The notes under the pieces are model-generated. The model searched no databases, had not been told where the DNA came from, and worked only from the letters and a program-made list of their open reading frames with translations. A stretch of DNA of 64,000 nucleotides from Vibrio diabolicus (lineage in GTDB: Bacteria; Pseudomonadota; Gammaproteobacteria; Enterobacterales; Vibrionaceae), in NCBI GenBank assembly GCA_001048675.1, contig CCKK01000002.1:248001-312000 (forward strand), given 5' to 3'. This document shows, piece after piece, positions 8,296-15,881 of the stretch (position 1 is the first letter of the stretch; every line of letters begins with the position of its first letter). A program made the translations under genes and the position numbers.

Positions 8296-9297
8296 TCAAC
8301 TTATCCTGTTCTCCAGTCTCCATTGGCTGGGCGACTTTCCTGTCCAACTGCGAAAGTGACGGCTGAATACCGCGGGTTCTGCATAGCCCAGTTGCAATGC
8401 GATATCGGTAATACTCTGAATATTTTCACTTAAACGCTGTTCGGCAAAATCCTGTCGTACTTGTTGTAACAACTGTCGATAACTTGTTTCCTGTTGTTTT
8501 AACTTGCTTTGCAGCATTCTTGGGTGTAAATCCAATGCTCTGGCGACACGCTCCACGCTGCATTCTCCAGTCGATAGCAAACGACCAATCATATTCGCTG
8601 CTTGATCACTCAGATTGTTAGGATAGCGGGTTTGTAAATACTTGAGGTGCTGTTGAAAGTGGCGATCCAGTGCGTCTTCGTCTTGGTGGTTCTTAGCGTT
8701 AAGCAGACTCGCTTTAAGTAGGATACCGTCAAACTTATCACCGAAACGTAGTTTGTTCTGTTGGGCAAACTTGCTTTGCTCTACTTCCAAGGTTGCGTGT
8801 TGAGTCAAATGTAGCGCGAAGTGGCTTGCTTCAATATCGAGCAAACTGGCGATAAACATGGCTAAGTGTGACACACTGAGCTGCATCAACTGCGCAATAC
8901 CGCGGTCACTATTCACATCAATATTGAGCGACAATCGTACCCAATCATCTTGTGGCGTCATGTTGAGAGTAACGCCTGACGAATGCAGATAGAGATAATC
9001 ATTCACCCGCGCCAATGCATCACCGACCGTTTCAGCACGAGAAACCAGCATCGGCAAATCGCCTAAACTTTGCAGGTTTTGGCGCTCGGCGAGTAACGCA
9101 CCAAACAACGGTTGCTTACAACGAGCAGCCGCTTCCTCCAGCAATTCAGCCAATCTTGGATAAGCGAGATAGGTATCGGGATCGCGAAACTGCGCGGCAG
9201 ACAGGCCAACAGCGGCCATTATCTCTTGCGGATTCTGACCTAATTCTGAAACCAAGCTATCAAATTTATCGGCAGCGCCACTTCGTACGATATACAT
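8296..9297 (-). CDS. AraC-family regulator (OruR/GliR-like architecture)
   Basis: The 333-residue protein has an N-terminal sensory domain of the AraC arabinose-binding-like type (about 15-195) and a C-terminal double helix-turn-helix (about 235-330, with SVERVARALDLHPRMLQSKL and SITDIALQLGYAEPAVFSRHFRSWTGKSPSQWR). It diverges from the SDR gene at 9429 across a 131-bp gap, so it probably controls that operon. The effector is unknown; the long sensory domain is the same type that binds amino-acid or quaternary-amine-derived signals in related regulators. Confidence 0.85.
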   Translation of the reverse strand: MYIVRSGAADKFDSLVSELGQNPQEIMAAVGLSAAQFRDPDTYLAYPRLAELLEEAAARCKQPLFGALLAERQNLQSLGDLPMLVSRAETVGDALARVNDYLYLHSSGVTLNMTPQDDWVRLSLNIDVNSDRGIAQLMQLSVSHLAMFIASLLDIEASHFALHLTQHATLEVEQSKFAQQNKLRFGDKFDGILLKASLLNAKNHQDEDALDRHFQQHLKYLQTRYPNNLSDQAANMIGRLLSTGECSVERVARALDLHPRMLQSKLKQQETSYRQLLQQVRQDFAEQRLSENIQSITDIALQLGYAEPAVFSRHFRSWTGKSPSQWRLENRIS

Positions 9298-9428
9298 GTC
9301 TCGATTTTTAAATGTTAACAGGTTGTAAATCGCAATATATCAAATTTACTTCGTAAAAGGTCAAGTGAGTGCCAGTGAGTTGATCTAAGTTACATTTCGA
9401 TAACAACAACGCATGGATGAGAAGCTGT

Positions 9429-10190
9429 ATGGAACTTATCAATAAAACTACCATCGTGACTGGCGCTGCGGGTGGAATTGGGCAAGCTATTATTGCGAAG
9501 CTAAGAGAGCAAGGAGCCAAAGTGCTTGCTGTCGATATTTCAGAGCAATCACTGCAAATGTACGCAAGTGTTGGCTCTAAGCAGTTGGAAACCTTTGTTG
9601 CGGACGTCACCGATTACCAACAAGTCGAAGCCATGGTGAAGTACGCGGTCGAACAATTTGGCTCACTTGACATCATGGTCAACAATGCAGGCATCGGCGC
9701 ACCGAAACCTCTGCTTGAACATGATCCTATCGCCGACTTTGAGCCTATCTCTAAAGTCAATCAAAACGGCGTTTACTATGGCATTCTCGCCGCTGGACGA
9801 CAATTCCAAGCGCAAGGGACACCGGGCGTGATCCTCAATACCTCTTCCGTTTACGCCCAAATGGCCTCCGAGATGACGTTTACCTACAACGTCAGCAAAG
9901 CCGCAGTCGATATGATGACCAAATGTGCCGCTCTAGAGTTAGCGCCTCTGGATATTCGTGTGTGCGCGGTCGCTCCGGGACGCGTTGATACTCCGATGTT
10001 AAGGCAATACGAAGAGATTGGCTTGTGGAACCACATCCGCAAAGAACAGATGCGTCAAAACTTCACGCAACCAGAAGAGATCGCCAACGTGGTGGCATTT
10101 TTGGTCAGCGAGAAAGCCAACTGTATCAACGGCTGCACCATTAGCGCATCTGACGGTTTCGAGAATTTTAAGTACCCACTCATGGGATAG
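9429..10190 (+). CDS. Short-chain dehydrogenase/reductase
   Basis: This 253-residue classical SDR has TGAAGGIGQA (residues 11-20), NNAG (85-88) and the catalytic Ser139/140, Tyr153 and Lys157 (YNVSK). DIS after the second strand, with Asp37, suggests NAD(H) preference. The ATG at 9429 is preferred over the one at 9417 because residue 1 then directly precedes the first beta strand. It is first in an operon with the cupin protein (49-bp gap) and the medium-chain dehydrogenase. The substrate is unknown; the set suggests oxidation of a hydroxylated carbon compound. Confidence 0.87.
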   Translation: MELINKTTIVTGAAGGIGQAIIAKLREQGAKVLAVDISEQSLQMYASVGSKQLETFVADVTDYQQVEAMVKYAVEQFGSLDIMVNNAGIGAPKPLLEHDPIADFEPISKVNQNGVYYGILAAGRQFQAQGTPGVILNTSSVYAQMASEMTFTYNVSKAAVDMMTKCAALELAPLDIRVCAVAPGRVDTPMLRQYEEIGLWNHIRKEQMRQNFTQPEEIANVVAFLVSEKANCINGCTISASDGFENFKYPLMG

Positions 10191-10239
10191 ATGGAATAGG
10201 CGAGCACGCCAAATTACAGCAATAGTGAGGATGTAAGTT

Positions 10240-10752
10240 ATGTCATTACCAGAAGTTATTCAGCATCAAGATTTCCTATTAACTCTTAATACGAATGAAG
10301 AGTCGATCATCAAAGACGCGCTACCGGGTGTTGATGTTTACCCGCTGTTTCTTGACCCAGAAAATGGTACGTGGGTGATTCGTGCCAAATTCAAACCGGG
10401 TATCACTCTGCCTAAGCACTTCCACACTGGTGTGGTGCACTTCTATACCCTAAGCGGCGCTTGGCACTACATTGAATACCCAGACCAAGTTCAAACCGCA
10501 GGTAGCTATTTATATGAGCCAGGTGGTTCGATTCATACCTTCCACTGTCCAGAAGAGTCGGGTGGTGCAGATGGCTTTATGGTGATCCAAGGTGCGAACA
10601 TTAACTTTGACGAAGAGGGTAACTTCCTCAACATCATGGACGCAGGTTGGATTGAGCAAGTGGTGGTTGCCGCCGCCAAAGCGCAAGGTTTTACTGCACG
10701 CTACATCAAGCCGGGTGCGATTGCTGGCCTGAGTGATGATCTTGCGGAGTAA
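10240..10752 (+). CDS. Cupin protein of the 2,4'-dihydroxyacetophenone dioxygenase type
   Basis: The 170-residue protein is a single cupin. Metal-binding positions are visible as LPKHFHTGVVHFYTLSG (two His, about 66-72) and PGGSIHTFHCPEE (about 93-103). Overall length and the GTWVIRAKFKPG entry strand recall the 2,4'-dihydroxyacetophenone dioxygenase family, which cleaves a C-C bond beside a keto group. Related cupins also act as sensors or isomerases, so an enzymatic role is not certain. It is sandwiched between the SDR and the dehydrogenase, with only 4 bases before the latter. Confidence 0.78.
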   Translation: MSLPEVIQHQDFLLTLNTNEESIIKDALPGVDVYPLFLDPENGTWVIRAKFKPGITLPKHFHTGVVHFYTLSGAWHYIEYPDQVQTAGSYLYEPGGSIHTFHCPEESGGADGFMVIQGANINFDEEGNFLNIMDAGWIEQVVVAAAKAQGFTARYIKPGAIAGLSDDLAE

Positions 10753-10756
10753 TCTC

Positions 10757-11815
10757 ATGCAACAGATGAACAGTATCGTAATGCTAGATGGCCGTGTCCG
10801 CCTGCAGCAAGTCGAAATACCTCAGCCCGCAGCAGGACAAGTGTTGGTTCGCAGCCTTGCCTGTGGGATTTGTGGCTCCGACCTACACATTACTCGACAC
10901 GCGGATGAGGTGTTTGATGTATTCCACCAGCTCGGGTTGATGCCTGATGAAGTAGGTGAGCACGCTCAAGTGATGTTGGGACATGAATTCTGTGCGGAAA
11001 TTGTCGAATACGGTGCCGATACGCAGCAAACGTTACCCGTTGGTAGCCGAGTTACCTCAGTGCCGATATTGCTCAGTCAAAATGGCGCGGGCGTTGGTGT
11101 CACTCCGGGTACTTACGGCGCTTACTCTGAGTATTTCCTACTTGATGAAGCGCTCCTACTGCCAGTGCCCGACGAAATACCGTCTGAAGCGGCAGCGTTA
11201 ACCGAGCCGCTGGCGGTCGGTTTGCATGCGGTCAATCGCAGTGAAATCGAAACGGAAGATACAGCGCTGGTTGTCGGTTGCGGCCCTATAGGGCTGGCGG
11301 TGATTGCAGCGCTCAAACAACGCGGTGTGAGCAACATTCTTGCGGTTGATCTTCAGGAAGAGAAGCTGCAACTTGCCAGCGAGTTTGGCGCAAATCGATT
11401 GATCAACCCGACCAAGGAGGACGAGATCGCCGTCGGGGCACAGTATGCAATGAATTCACGTTTGGTCATCTATGAGTGTGTTGGCAAACATACTTTGATT
11501 GATGATTTCATGCGCCGTGCTCCTGCCCGATCTCGAATCGTTGTATCAGGCATTCATACGGCTCCAGCAACCATTAACTACGCGTACGCGACGGTAAAAG
11601 AGCTCGATTTGAGATTCTCTTACTACTACCAACCGCAAGAGTTTGAGCAATGCCTTCAAGCGATTGCCGAACACAAGTTGCCTTGGCAGAAAATGCTTAC
11701 CGCCAAAGTGGGAATCGATGGTGTGGAAGATGCGTTTAGACAGTTAATGACGCCAAATGATCACATCAAAGTCGTTATCGAACCTTGGCGCAGCGGCGCG
11801 TTAGAAGTGATTTAA
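10757..11815 (+). CDS. Zinc-dependent medium-chain dehydrogenase lacking the structural zinc lobe
   Basis: This 352-residue MDR has the catalytic-zinc motifs CGICGSDLH (about 36-44) and GHEFCAEIV (about 75-83) and a Rossmann motif VVGCGPIGLAVIA (about 172-184). The four-cysteine structural zinc lobe usual between residues 90 and 115 is absent: that stretch reads VGSRVTSVPILLSQNGAG. The start at 10757 has GGAG 8 bases upstream; the upstream ATGs are inside the cupin gene. It closes the operon and is followed by a strong terminator. It probably interconverts a secondary alcohol and ketone; the actual substrate is unknown. Confidence 0.87.
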   Translation: MQQMNSIVMLDGRVRLQQVEIPQPAAGQVLVRSLACGICGSDLHITRHADEVFDVFHQLGLMPDEVGEHAQVMLGHEFCAEIVEYGADTQQTLPVGSRVTSVPILLSQNGAGVGVTPGTYGAYSEYFLLDEALLLPVPDEIPSEAAALTEPLAVGLHAVNRSEIETEDTALVVGCGPIGLAVIAALKQRGVSNILAVDLQEEKLQLASEFGANRLINPTKEDEIAVGAQYAMNSRLVIYECVGKHTLIDDFMRRAPARSRIVVSGIHTAPATINYAYATVKELDLRFSYYYQPQEFEQCLQAIAEHKLPWQKMLTAKVGIDGVEDAFRQLMTPNDHIKVVIEPWRSGALEVI

Positions 11816-11861
11816 CTCTTAGCCAGATTAAGCTAGCTAAAACCAATTCTAGTTTGGTGAC

Positions 11862-11897
11862 AGCCCCAACCGTAGCAGCTAGGTTGGGGCTTTTTTT
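11862..11897 (+). terminator. Strong rho-independent terminator
   Basis: AGCCCCAACC (11862-11871) pairs perfectly with GGTTGGGGCT (11882-11891) over a 10-base loop, followed by a T run. It ends the SDR/cupin/dehydrogenase operon and abuts the convergent flavin oxidoreductase gene. Confidence 0.9.
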
Positions 11898-11898
11898 G

Positions 11899-13023
11899 TT
11901 AGGCCTGTTCTGCGTATTCCTGTTGCAGAGTAGGGTAATCGGTGTAGCCTCGTTCGTTTCCGCCAAACAACGTTGAGCCATCGAGTTCTGCCAACGGATG
12001 GTGATGTTGCAAGCGAGAGACTAAGTCTGGGTTTGCTACGAATGGTCGTCCGAATGCGACAAGATCCGCGTAGCCTTTCTCTAATACTTCGTTTGCTCGT
12101 TGAGGATCGTAGCGACCTGCAACAATAATAGCGTTGCGAAAGCGCTTTCTAAGTTCGACTCGAAACGCCTCAGGAATCGTTGGAGCATCGGCCCAATCGG
12201 CCTCGGACAAGTGTAAGTAGGCAATGTCGCGCTCCTGTAGTTGCTTTGATGCTTCTAAGATTGTTGGCACGATATCTGGGCAGTCCATATCTTTAAACGT
12301 AATGAATGGTGCCAATCTCACTCCAACTCGATGCGCACCAACAGCGGCGATAACTGCATCCACTACTTCGATAAGAAAACGGATACGATTTTCTCGTGGA
12401 CCGCCGTAGTTGTCTGTTCGATGGTTTGAGTTGGTTCTTAAGAACTGATCGATCAGATACCCATTCCCGCCGTGGATTTCTACCCCATCAAAACCCGATT
12501 CAATGGCGCGTTTGGCTGCGTTCGCGAAATCACCGACAACTCGGTTGATGTCCGCTTGTGTCATGGCGCGTGGCTCAACACAATCGACCATATTGCCGTT
12601 GCCTTGTTCATCCGCAATCCAAACTTGCGTCTCTACCGGAGCGAGCGCAGATGGTGCGATAGGCTGTTCACCATTTTGGAATGTTGGGTGAGACACTCTG
12701 CCCACATGCCATAGCTGACAAAACATCGCTGCACCTTGTGATTTGACCGCTTGGGTCACTCCTTGCCAGCCCGCCACTTGCGCATCGGTGTAAACGCCAG
12801 GGGTGAACGAATAGCCTTGAGAATCGTCCGAAATTTGTGTGGCTTCGGAAATGATCAGCCCGGCAGAAGCGCGCTGTTGATAATACCTTGCCATCATCTC
12901 ATTCGGGATGTTGCCCGGCTGAGTGGTGCGTGCGCGAGTCATTGGTGCCATGACAATACGGTTTTGTAGTGACAACGCTTTTAGTTGGGCTGGTTCAAAC
13001 AGCTTATTTGTTCTTTGTTTCAT
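11899..13023 (-). CDS. nemA: Old-yellow-enzyme flavin oxidoreductase, NemA-like
   Basis: This 374-residue FMN enzyme has the OYE barrel motifs NRIVMAPMTRAR near the N terminus, LWHVGRVSHP (about 104-113), HGGNGYLIDQFLR with the active-site His-Gly-Gly-Asn-Gly, and TDNYGG. NemA-type enzymes reduce the C=C bond of electrophilic enones, maleimides and some nitro compounds with NAD(P)H. The start at 13023 has Shine-Dalgarno GAGGAG 6 bases upstream; longer frames would read into grxB. It is 10 bp downstream of the glutaredoxin gene, so both are one transcript, a plausible electrophile-defence pair. Confidence 0.9.
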   Translation of the reverse strand: MKQRTNKLFEPAQLKALSLQNRIVMAPMTRARTTQPGNIPNEMMARYYQQRASAGLIISEATQISDDSQGYSFTPGVYTDAQVAGWQGVTQAVKSQGAAMFCQLWHVGRVSHPTFQNGEQPIAPSALAPVETQVWIADEQGNGNMVDCVEPRAMTQADINRVVGDFANAAKRAIESGFDGVEIHGGNGYLIDQFLRTNSNHRTDNYGGPRENRIRFLIEVVDAVIAAVGAHRVGVRLAPFITFKDMDCPDIVPTILEASKQLQERDIAYLHLSEADWADAPTIPEAFRVELRKRFRNAIIVAGRYDPQRANEVLEKGYADLVAFGRPFVANPDLVSRLQHHHPLAELDGSTLFGGNERGYTDYPTLQQEYAEQA

Positions 13024-13033
13024 GTTGCGCTCC

Positions 13034-13663
13034 TCAGATAAGTACTGGCACGTTGGTCGCTTTACGAGCGGTTGCCATCCAGTGAAGTACGGCTGGATCC
13101 CATTGCACTTCGGGCGCACTGAAAAAGCCGCGTAGAATGGAGAACATAATGGCCTGATCAACCAGTGATGTTTGCTTTTCTGAACTTAGGTTGAGCAAGG
13201 GTTTGGTTTGTTCTATTAAAGCGGCGACTTCTTTCGCAATCGCAGGTGTATCGTTAATCAAAGCTTCAAAATTTAACCCTTCGGTTTCTTTTTTTTCACG
13301 CCATGCTTGTTTAGCGGTTTCTGTTGCAAATTCCGGTAACGTCATGTTTGACCAACGCGGATACCCGACTTTTTGTAGCGGTAAAAACGCTTGTTTTTGC
13401 CAGTCTAAAACCGCTGTTGAGGGTTGGCTGTTTTCGCTGGAAGATGCCAATTCAAGGAAGTAGTTGATGATGTCTAAGCTTTCCGCCATGGCTTCACCAT
13501 CGTCTTTGATCAAAAGAGGAACTTGTTTTGCGCCGATGATGTTTGTGGTGGTGCTCTCGTCGTCATAAGCAATGTTGATGACGTCGAGCTGAATATTCAG
13601 CATGCCTGCAACAAAACGGACGCGGGCGCTAAAGGGGCAATGTTCATAAATGTACAGTTTCAT
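13034..13663 (-). CDS. grxB: Glutaredoxin 2-like protein with a monothiol CPFS site
   Basis: The 209-residue protein has the GrxB layout: a thioredoxin-like N-terminal half (MKLYIYEHCPFSARVRF, then KQVPLLIKDDGEAMAESLDI with the cis-proline) and an all-alpha GST-like C-terminal half. The usual dithiol CPYC is CPFS here (Cys9, Ser12), so the resolving cysteine is missing and chemistry should be monothiol or glutathione-transferase-like. It is first in a two-gene operon with the NemA-like reductase, and diverges from the LysR gene at 13862, which probably regulates it. Confidence 0.85.
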   Translation of the reverse strand: MKLYIYEHCPFSARVRFVAGMLNIQLDVINIAYDDESTTTNIIGAKQVPLLIKDDGEAMAESLDIINYFLELASSSENSQPSTAVLDWQKQAFLPLQKVGYPRWSNMTLPEFATETAKQAWREKKETEGLNFEALINDTPAIAKEVAALIEQTKPLLNLSSEKQTSLVDQAIMFSILRGFFSAPEVQWDPAVLHWMATARKATNVPVLI

Positions 13664-13861
13664 TTTTTGTTTCCTATCTCTGGCTGGGCAGGGCGTGTTG
13701 TTGTGCGTTGAACAGCATTACGGCGTTTAACTTTGCCCTGTCACATAACGTTCTGGGTCTAAACAATGTCGATAGGGTCAGTATATGGATTCGACTTAAT
13801 TTGATAATTGGGTAATATCTGAATTGATTGTTCAGTTTTTCCAAATAATAAGGGCGCGAAG

Positions 13862-14797
13862 ATGGATAAGTTTTCGGATATGACGTTGTTTGTCAGCATC
13901 GTTAAACATCAAGGTCTGGCGGCGGCGGGAAGGGAGTTAGGTTTGTCTCCGGCGACGGTAACGGCAAGGCTGCAAGCGATAGAAGAACGCTATGGCGTAA
14001 AGCTGCTCAACCGAAGCACACGCCATGTATCACTCACGGACGCAGGGGCAATGTACCATCAAGCTTGTCTGAACATCATTGATAGCGTGAAAGAGACGGA
14101 AAACTTACTGCAAACGGGTATTTCGCAAGTGCGCGGAACGTTGAAAATTTCAGCTCCACGAGATATTGGCAAACAAATTATTTCGCCGATGGTGTCGGCT
14201 TTTTCTGAGCAATATCCGGATGTGACGCCTTATCTTTATCTTAATGACAATTTGTCGAACTTGGCTGAATCGGGGCTCGATTTGGTGATTCGTTACGGCG
14301 AGTTAGCGGACAGCAATCTCATTTCGCGCAAGCTGGCGTCGAGTCAACGCGTGCTGTGCGCGTCACCTGATTACTTGGCGAAGCAAGGTGTCCCAAACTG
14401 TCCACAAGATCTCGCGGATCATCGCTGCTTAGCCATGGTGCGCAGCAATGAAGAATTAAAAACGTGGCACTTTAAAGATGAAGAGTCTCACCAAACGATC
14501 ACGGTCACGCCAAAGCGCTTTTCTGATGATGGTGAAGTGATTCGACAATGGGCGTTGGACGGTGCGGGGATTGCGTTGAAATCGATTTTAGATATTCAGC
14601 AAGACCTAAAACAACAACGTTTAGTAACGGTTTTGGATGGGTATATGAAAAACTTCAGCGCCTTTTCGCAAGGCGCTGAAGCGGATCTGCATGTCATTTA
14701 TCAAAGCCGCCAATATCAACCGAAAAGAGTTCGCCTTTTTTTGGACTTTCTAGTTGAGCAATTTAGCGCGCTGAGTGATACCAGCAATCAGATCTAG
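13862..14797 (+). CDS. LysR-family regulator, probable controller of grxB-nemA
   Basis: This 311-residue LysR protein has its helix-turn-helix in the first 60 residues (GRELGLSPATVTARLQAIEE, NRSTRHVSLTDAG) and a periplasmic-binding-like effector domain (about 90-300) of the CrgA/AaeR-like group. It is divergent from grxB across 198 bp, the normal arrangement for LysR control of a neighbour; the effector may be an electrophile or quinone. Its last 48 bp overlap the 3' end of the next, convergent LysR gene. Confidence 0.88.
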   Translation: MDKFSDMTLFVSIVKHQGLAAAGRELGLSPATVTARLQAIEERYGVKLLNRSTRHVSLTDAGAMYHQACLNIIDSVKETENLLQTGISQVRGTLKISAPRDIGKQIISPMVSAFSEQYPDVTPYLYLNDNLSNLAESGLDLVIRYGELADSNLISRKLASSQRVLCASPDYLAKQGVPNCPQDLADHRCLAMVRSNEELKTWHFKDEESHQTITVTPKRFSDDGEVIRQWALDGAGIALKSILDIQQDLKQQRLVTVLDGYMKNFSAFSQGAEADLHVIYQSRQYQPKRVRLFLDFLVEQFSALSDTSNQI

Positions 14798-15661
14798 ATG
14801 CGATTCAGAAGTTTCTCGGCGGTGGCGATAAATCCCGACGGTGCCAGGGTTTGGTTCGTTTTCCATGGTTAAGCATCGTAAGCCAAAGGATTCCAAATAC
14901 GGTTTCAGGTGGCCGGTATAAGACATCACCGCGACGCTTTCTTTCAGTACATCAATACTGGCGAGCAGAGAATCCACTTCGTAAGTCGGTCTATCATCCA
15001 GTTGCTGCCTTTCGCGTTCATTTTGTTTCGGGATTGGGTTATCGATGACGTGAGCGAATTTCTTAGCGTCATAAGTGACCGAAAGAGCAGGGTATTCGTG
15101 CAGCATCTCTTCGGTGACGGTTTTACCTAGCAGTGGATGGTTTGGGGAAACAAAATAGGCATCAACCGTTTGAAATAGCGGAATAAACGTAACATCGCAT
15201 TTAGACGACAAGCCGACAATCTCGTGGCCGATGAAGAATTCAATCTGTTCGTTGATTAATGAATCCATCAAGCCTAAGTGGTTGCCAAATTCGACGTGCG
15301 TAGATGCCGATGGCTGCTTGGTCAGATGTTCATTGAGTGCTTGTTTGACGAACAGCGGCCACCACGCATCGCCAGTACCCATTTTAATTTTTCCGACTTG
15401 GTACTGTTTCCGTTCATCAATGCTTTGCATCATTTGGTTGTATTCATGCTGCATCGCGTTGCTATGGCGATAGAGGATGCGTCCGTATTCGGTCAACACC
15501 ATGCCATTAGGATGACGTTCAAACAGCGTCACGCCGAGATTCTCTTCCAGCTTCTTTAAATTGCTTGTTACCGTTGGCTGGCTTAACCCTGCCATTCTTG
15601 CCGCAGCGCTGATGCTTTGGCAGCGTGCAACCAGTAAAAATTGCTGCAGAGATTTGTCCAT
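14750..15661 (-). CDS. LysR-family regulator
   Basis: This 303-residue LysR protein has helix-turn-helix residues ARMAGLSQPTVTSNLKKLEE and FERHPNGMVLTEYG in the first 65 positions, then an effector-binding domain containing GKIKMGTGDAWWPLFV. Its gene is divergent from the large glucosidase-like lipoprotein gene across about 220 bp. It may regulate that gene, but nothing in the sequence proves it. The 3' end overlaps the other LysR gene tail to tail, and a GC-rich hairpin covers its ribosome-binding site. Confidence 0.87.
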   Translation of the reverse strand: MDKSLQQFLLVARCQSISAAARMAGLSQPTVTSNLKKLEENLGVTLFERHPNGMVLTEYGRILYRHSNAMQHEYNQMMQSIDERKQYQVGKIKMGTGDAWWPLFVKQALNEHLTKQPSASTHVEFGNHLGLMDSLINEQIEFFIGHEIVGLSSKCDVTFIPLFQTVDAYFVSPNHPLLGKTVTEEMLHEYPALSVTYDAKKFAHVIDNPIPKQNERERQQLDDRPTYEVDSLLASIDVLKESVAVMSYTGHLKPYLESFGLRCLTMENEPNPGTVGIYRHRRETSESHLDLIAGITQRAKLLN

Positions 15662-15668
15662 TTTCTTT

Positions 15669-15687
15669 CCCCTCTAAGAATGAGGGG
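15669..15687 (-). promoter_or_regulatory. Hairpin enclosing the ribosome-binding site of the LysR gene
   Basis: In the mRNA, CCCCTC and GAGGGG pair perfectly around a 7-base loop, and the 3' arm GAGGGG is the only Shine-Dalgarno-like sequence, 7 bases before the ATG at 15661. The stem would hide the ribosome-binding site, so translation may be throttled. The same DNA could instead be a protein operator. Confidence 0.45.
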
Positions 15688-15881
15688 TATTTTGCACAAT
15701 TTCATTTATAAATCACAAATCTGTAATCTCATTTGATTGAAATTATGCGCATTTCATAGATCTACATCACTGTTGGGGTTTGACGTATAGATGTTATCTA
15801 TAGCTCGCTCCTGACTTCCTATTTTCCCCTCAAAAAGGTGTTCTTTAGACTGTCGCTAAAACAACAATCTAAGGGATGAAC

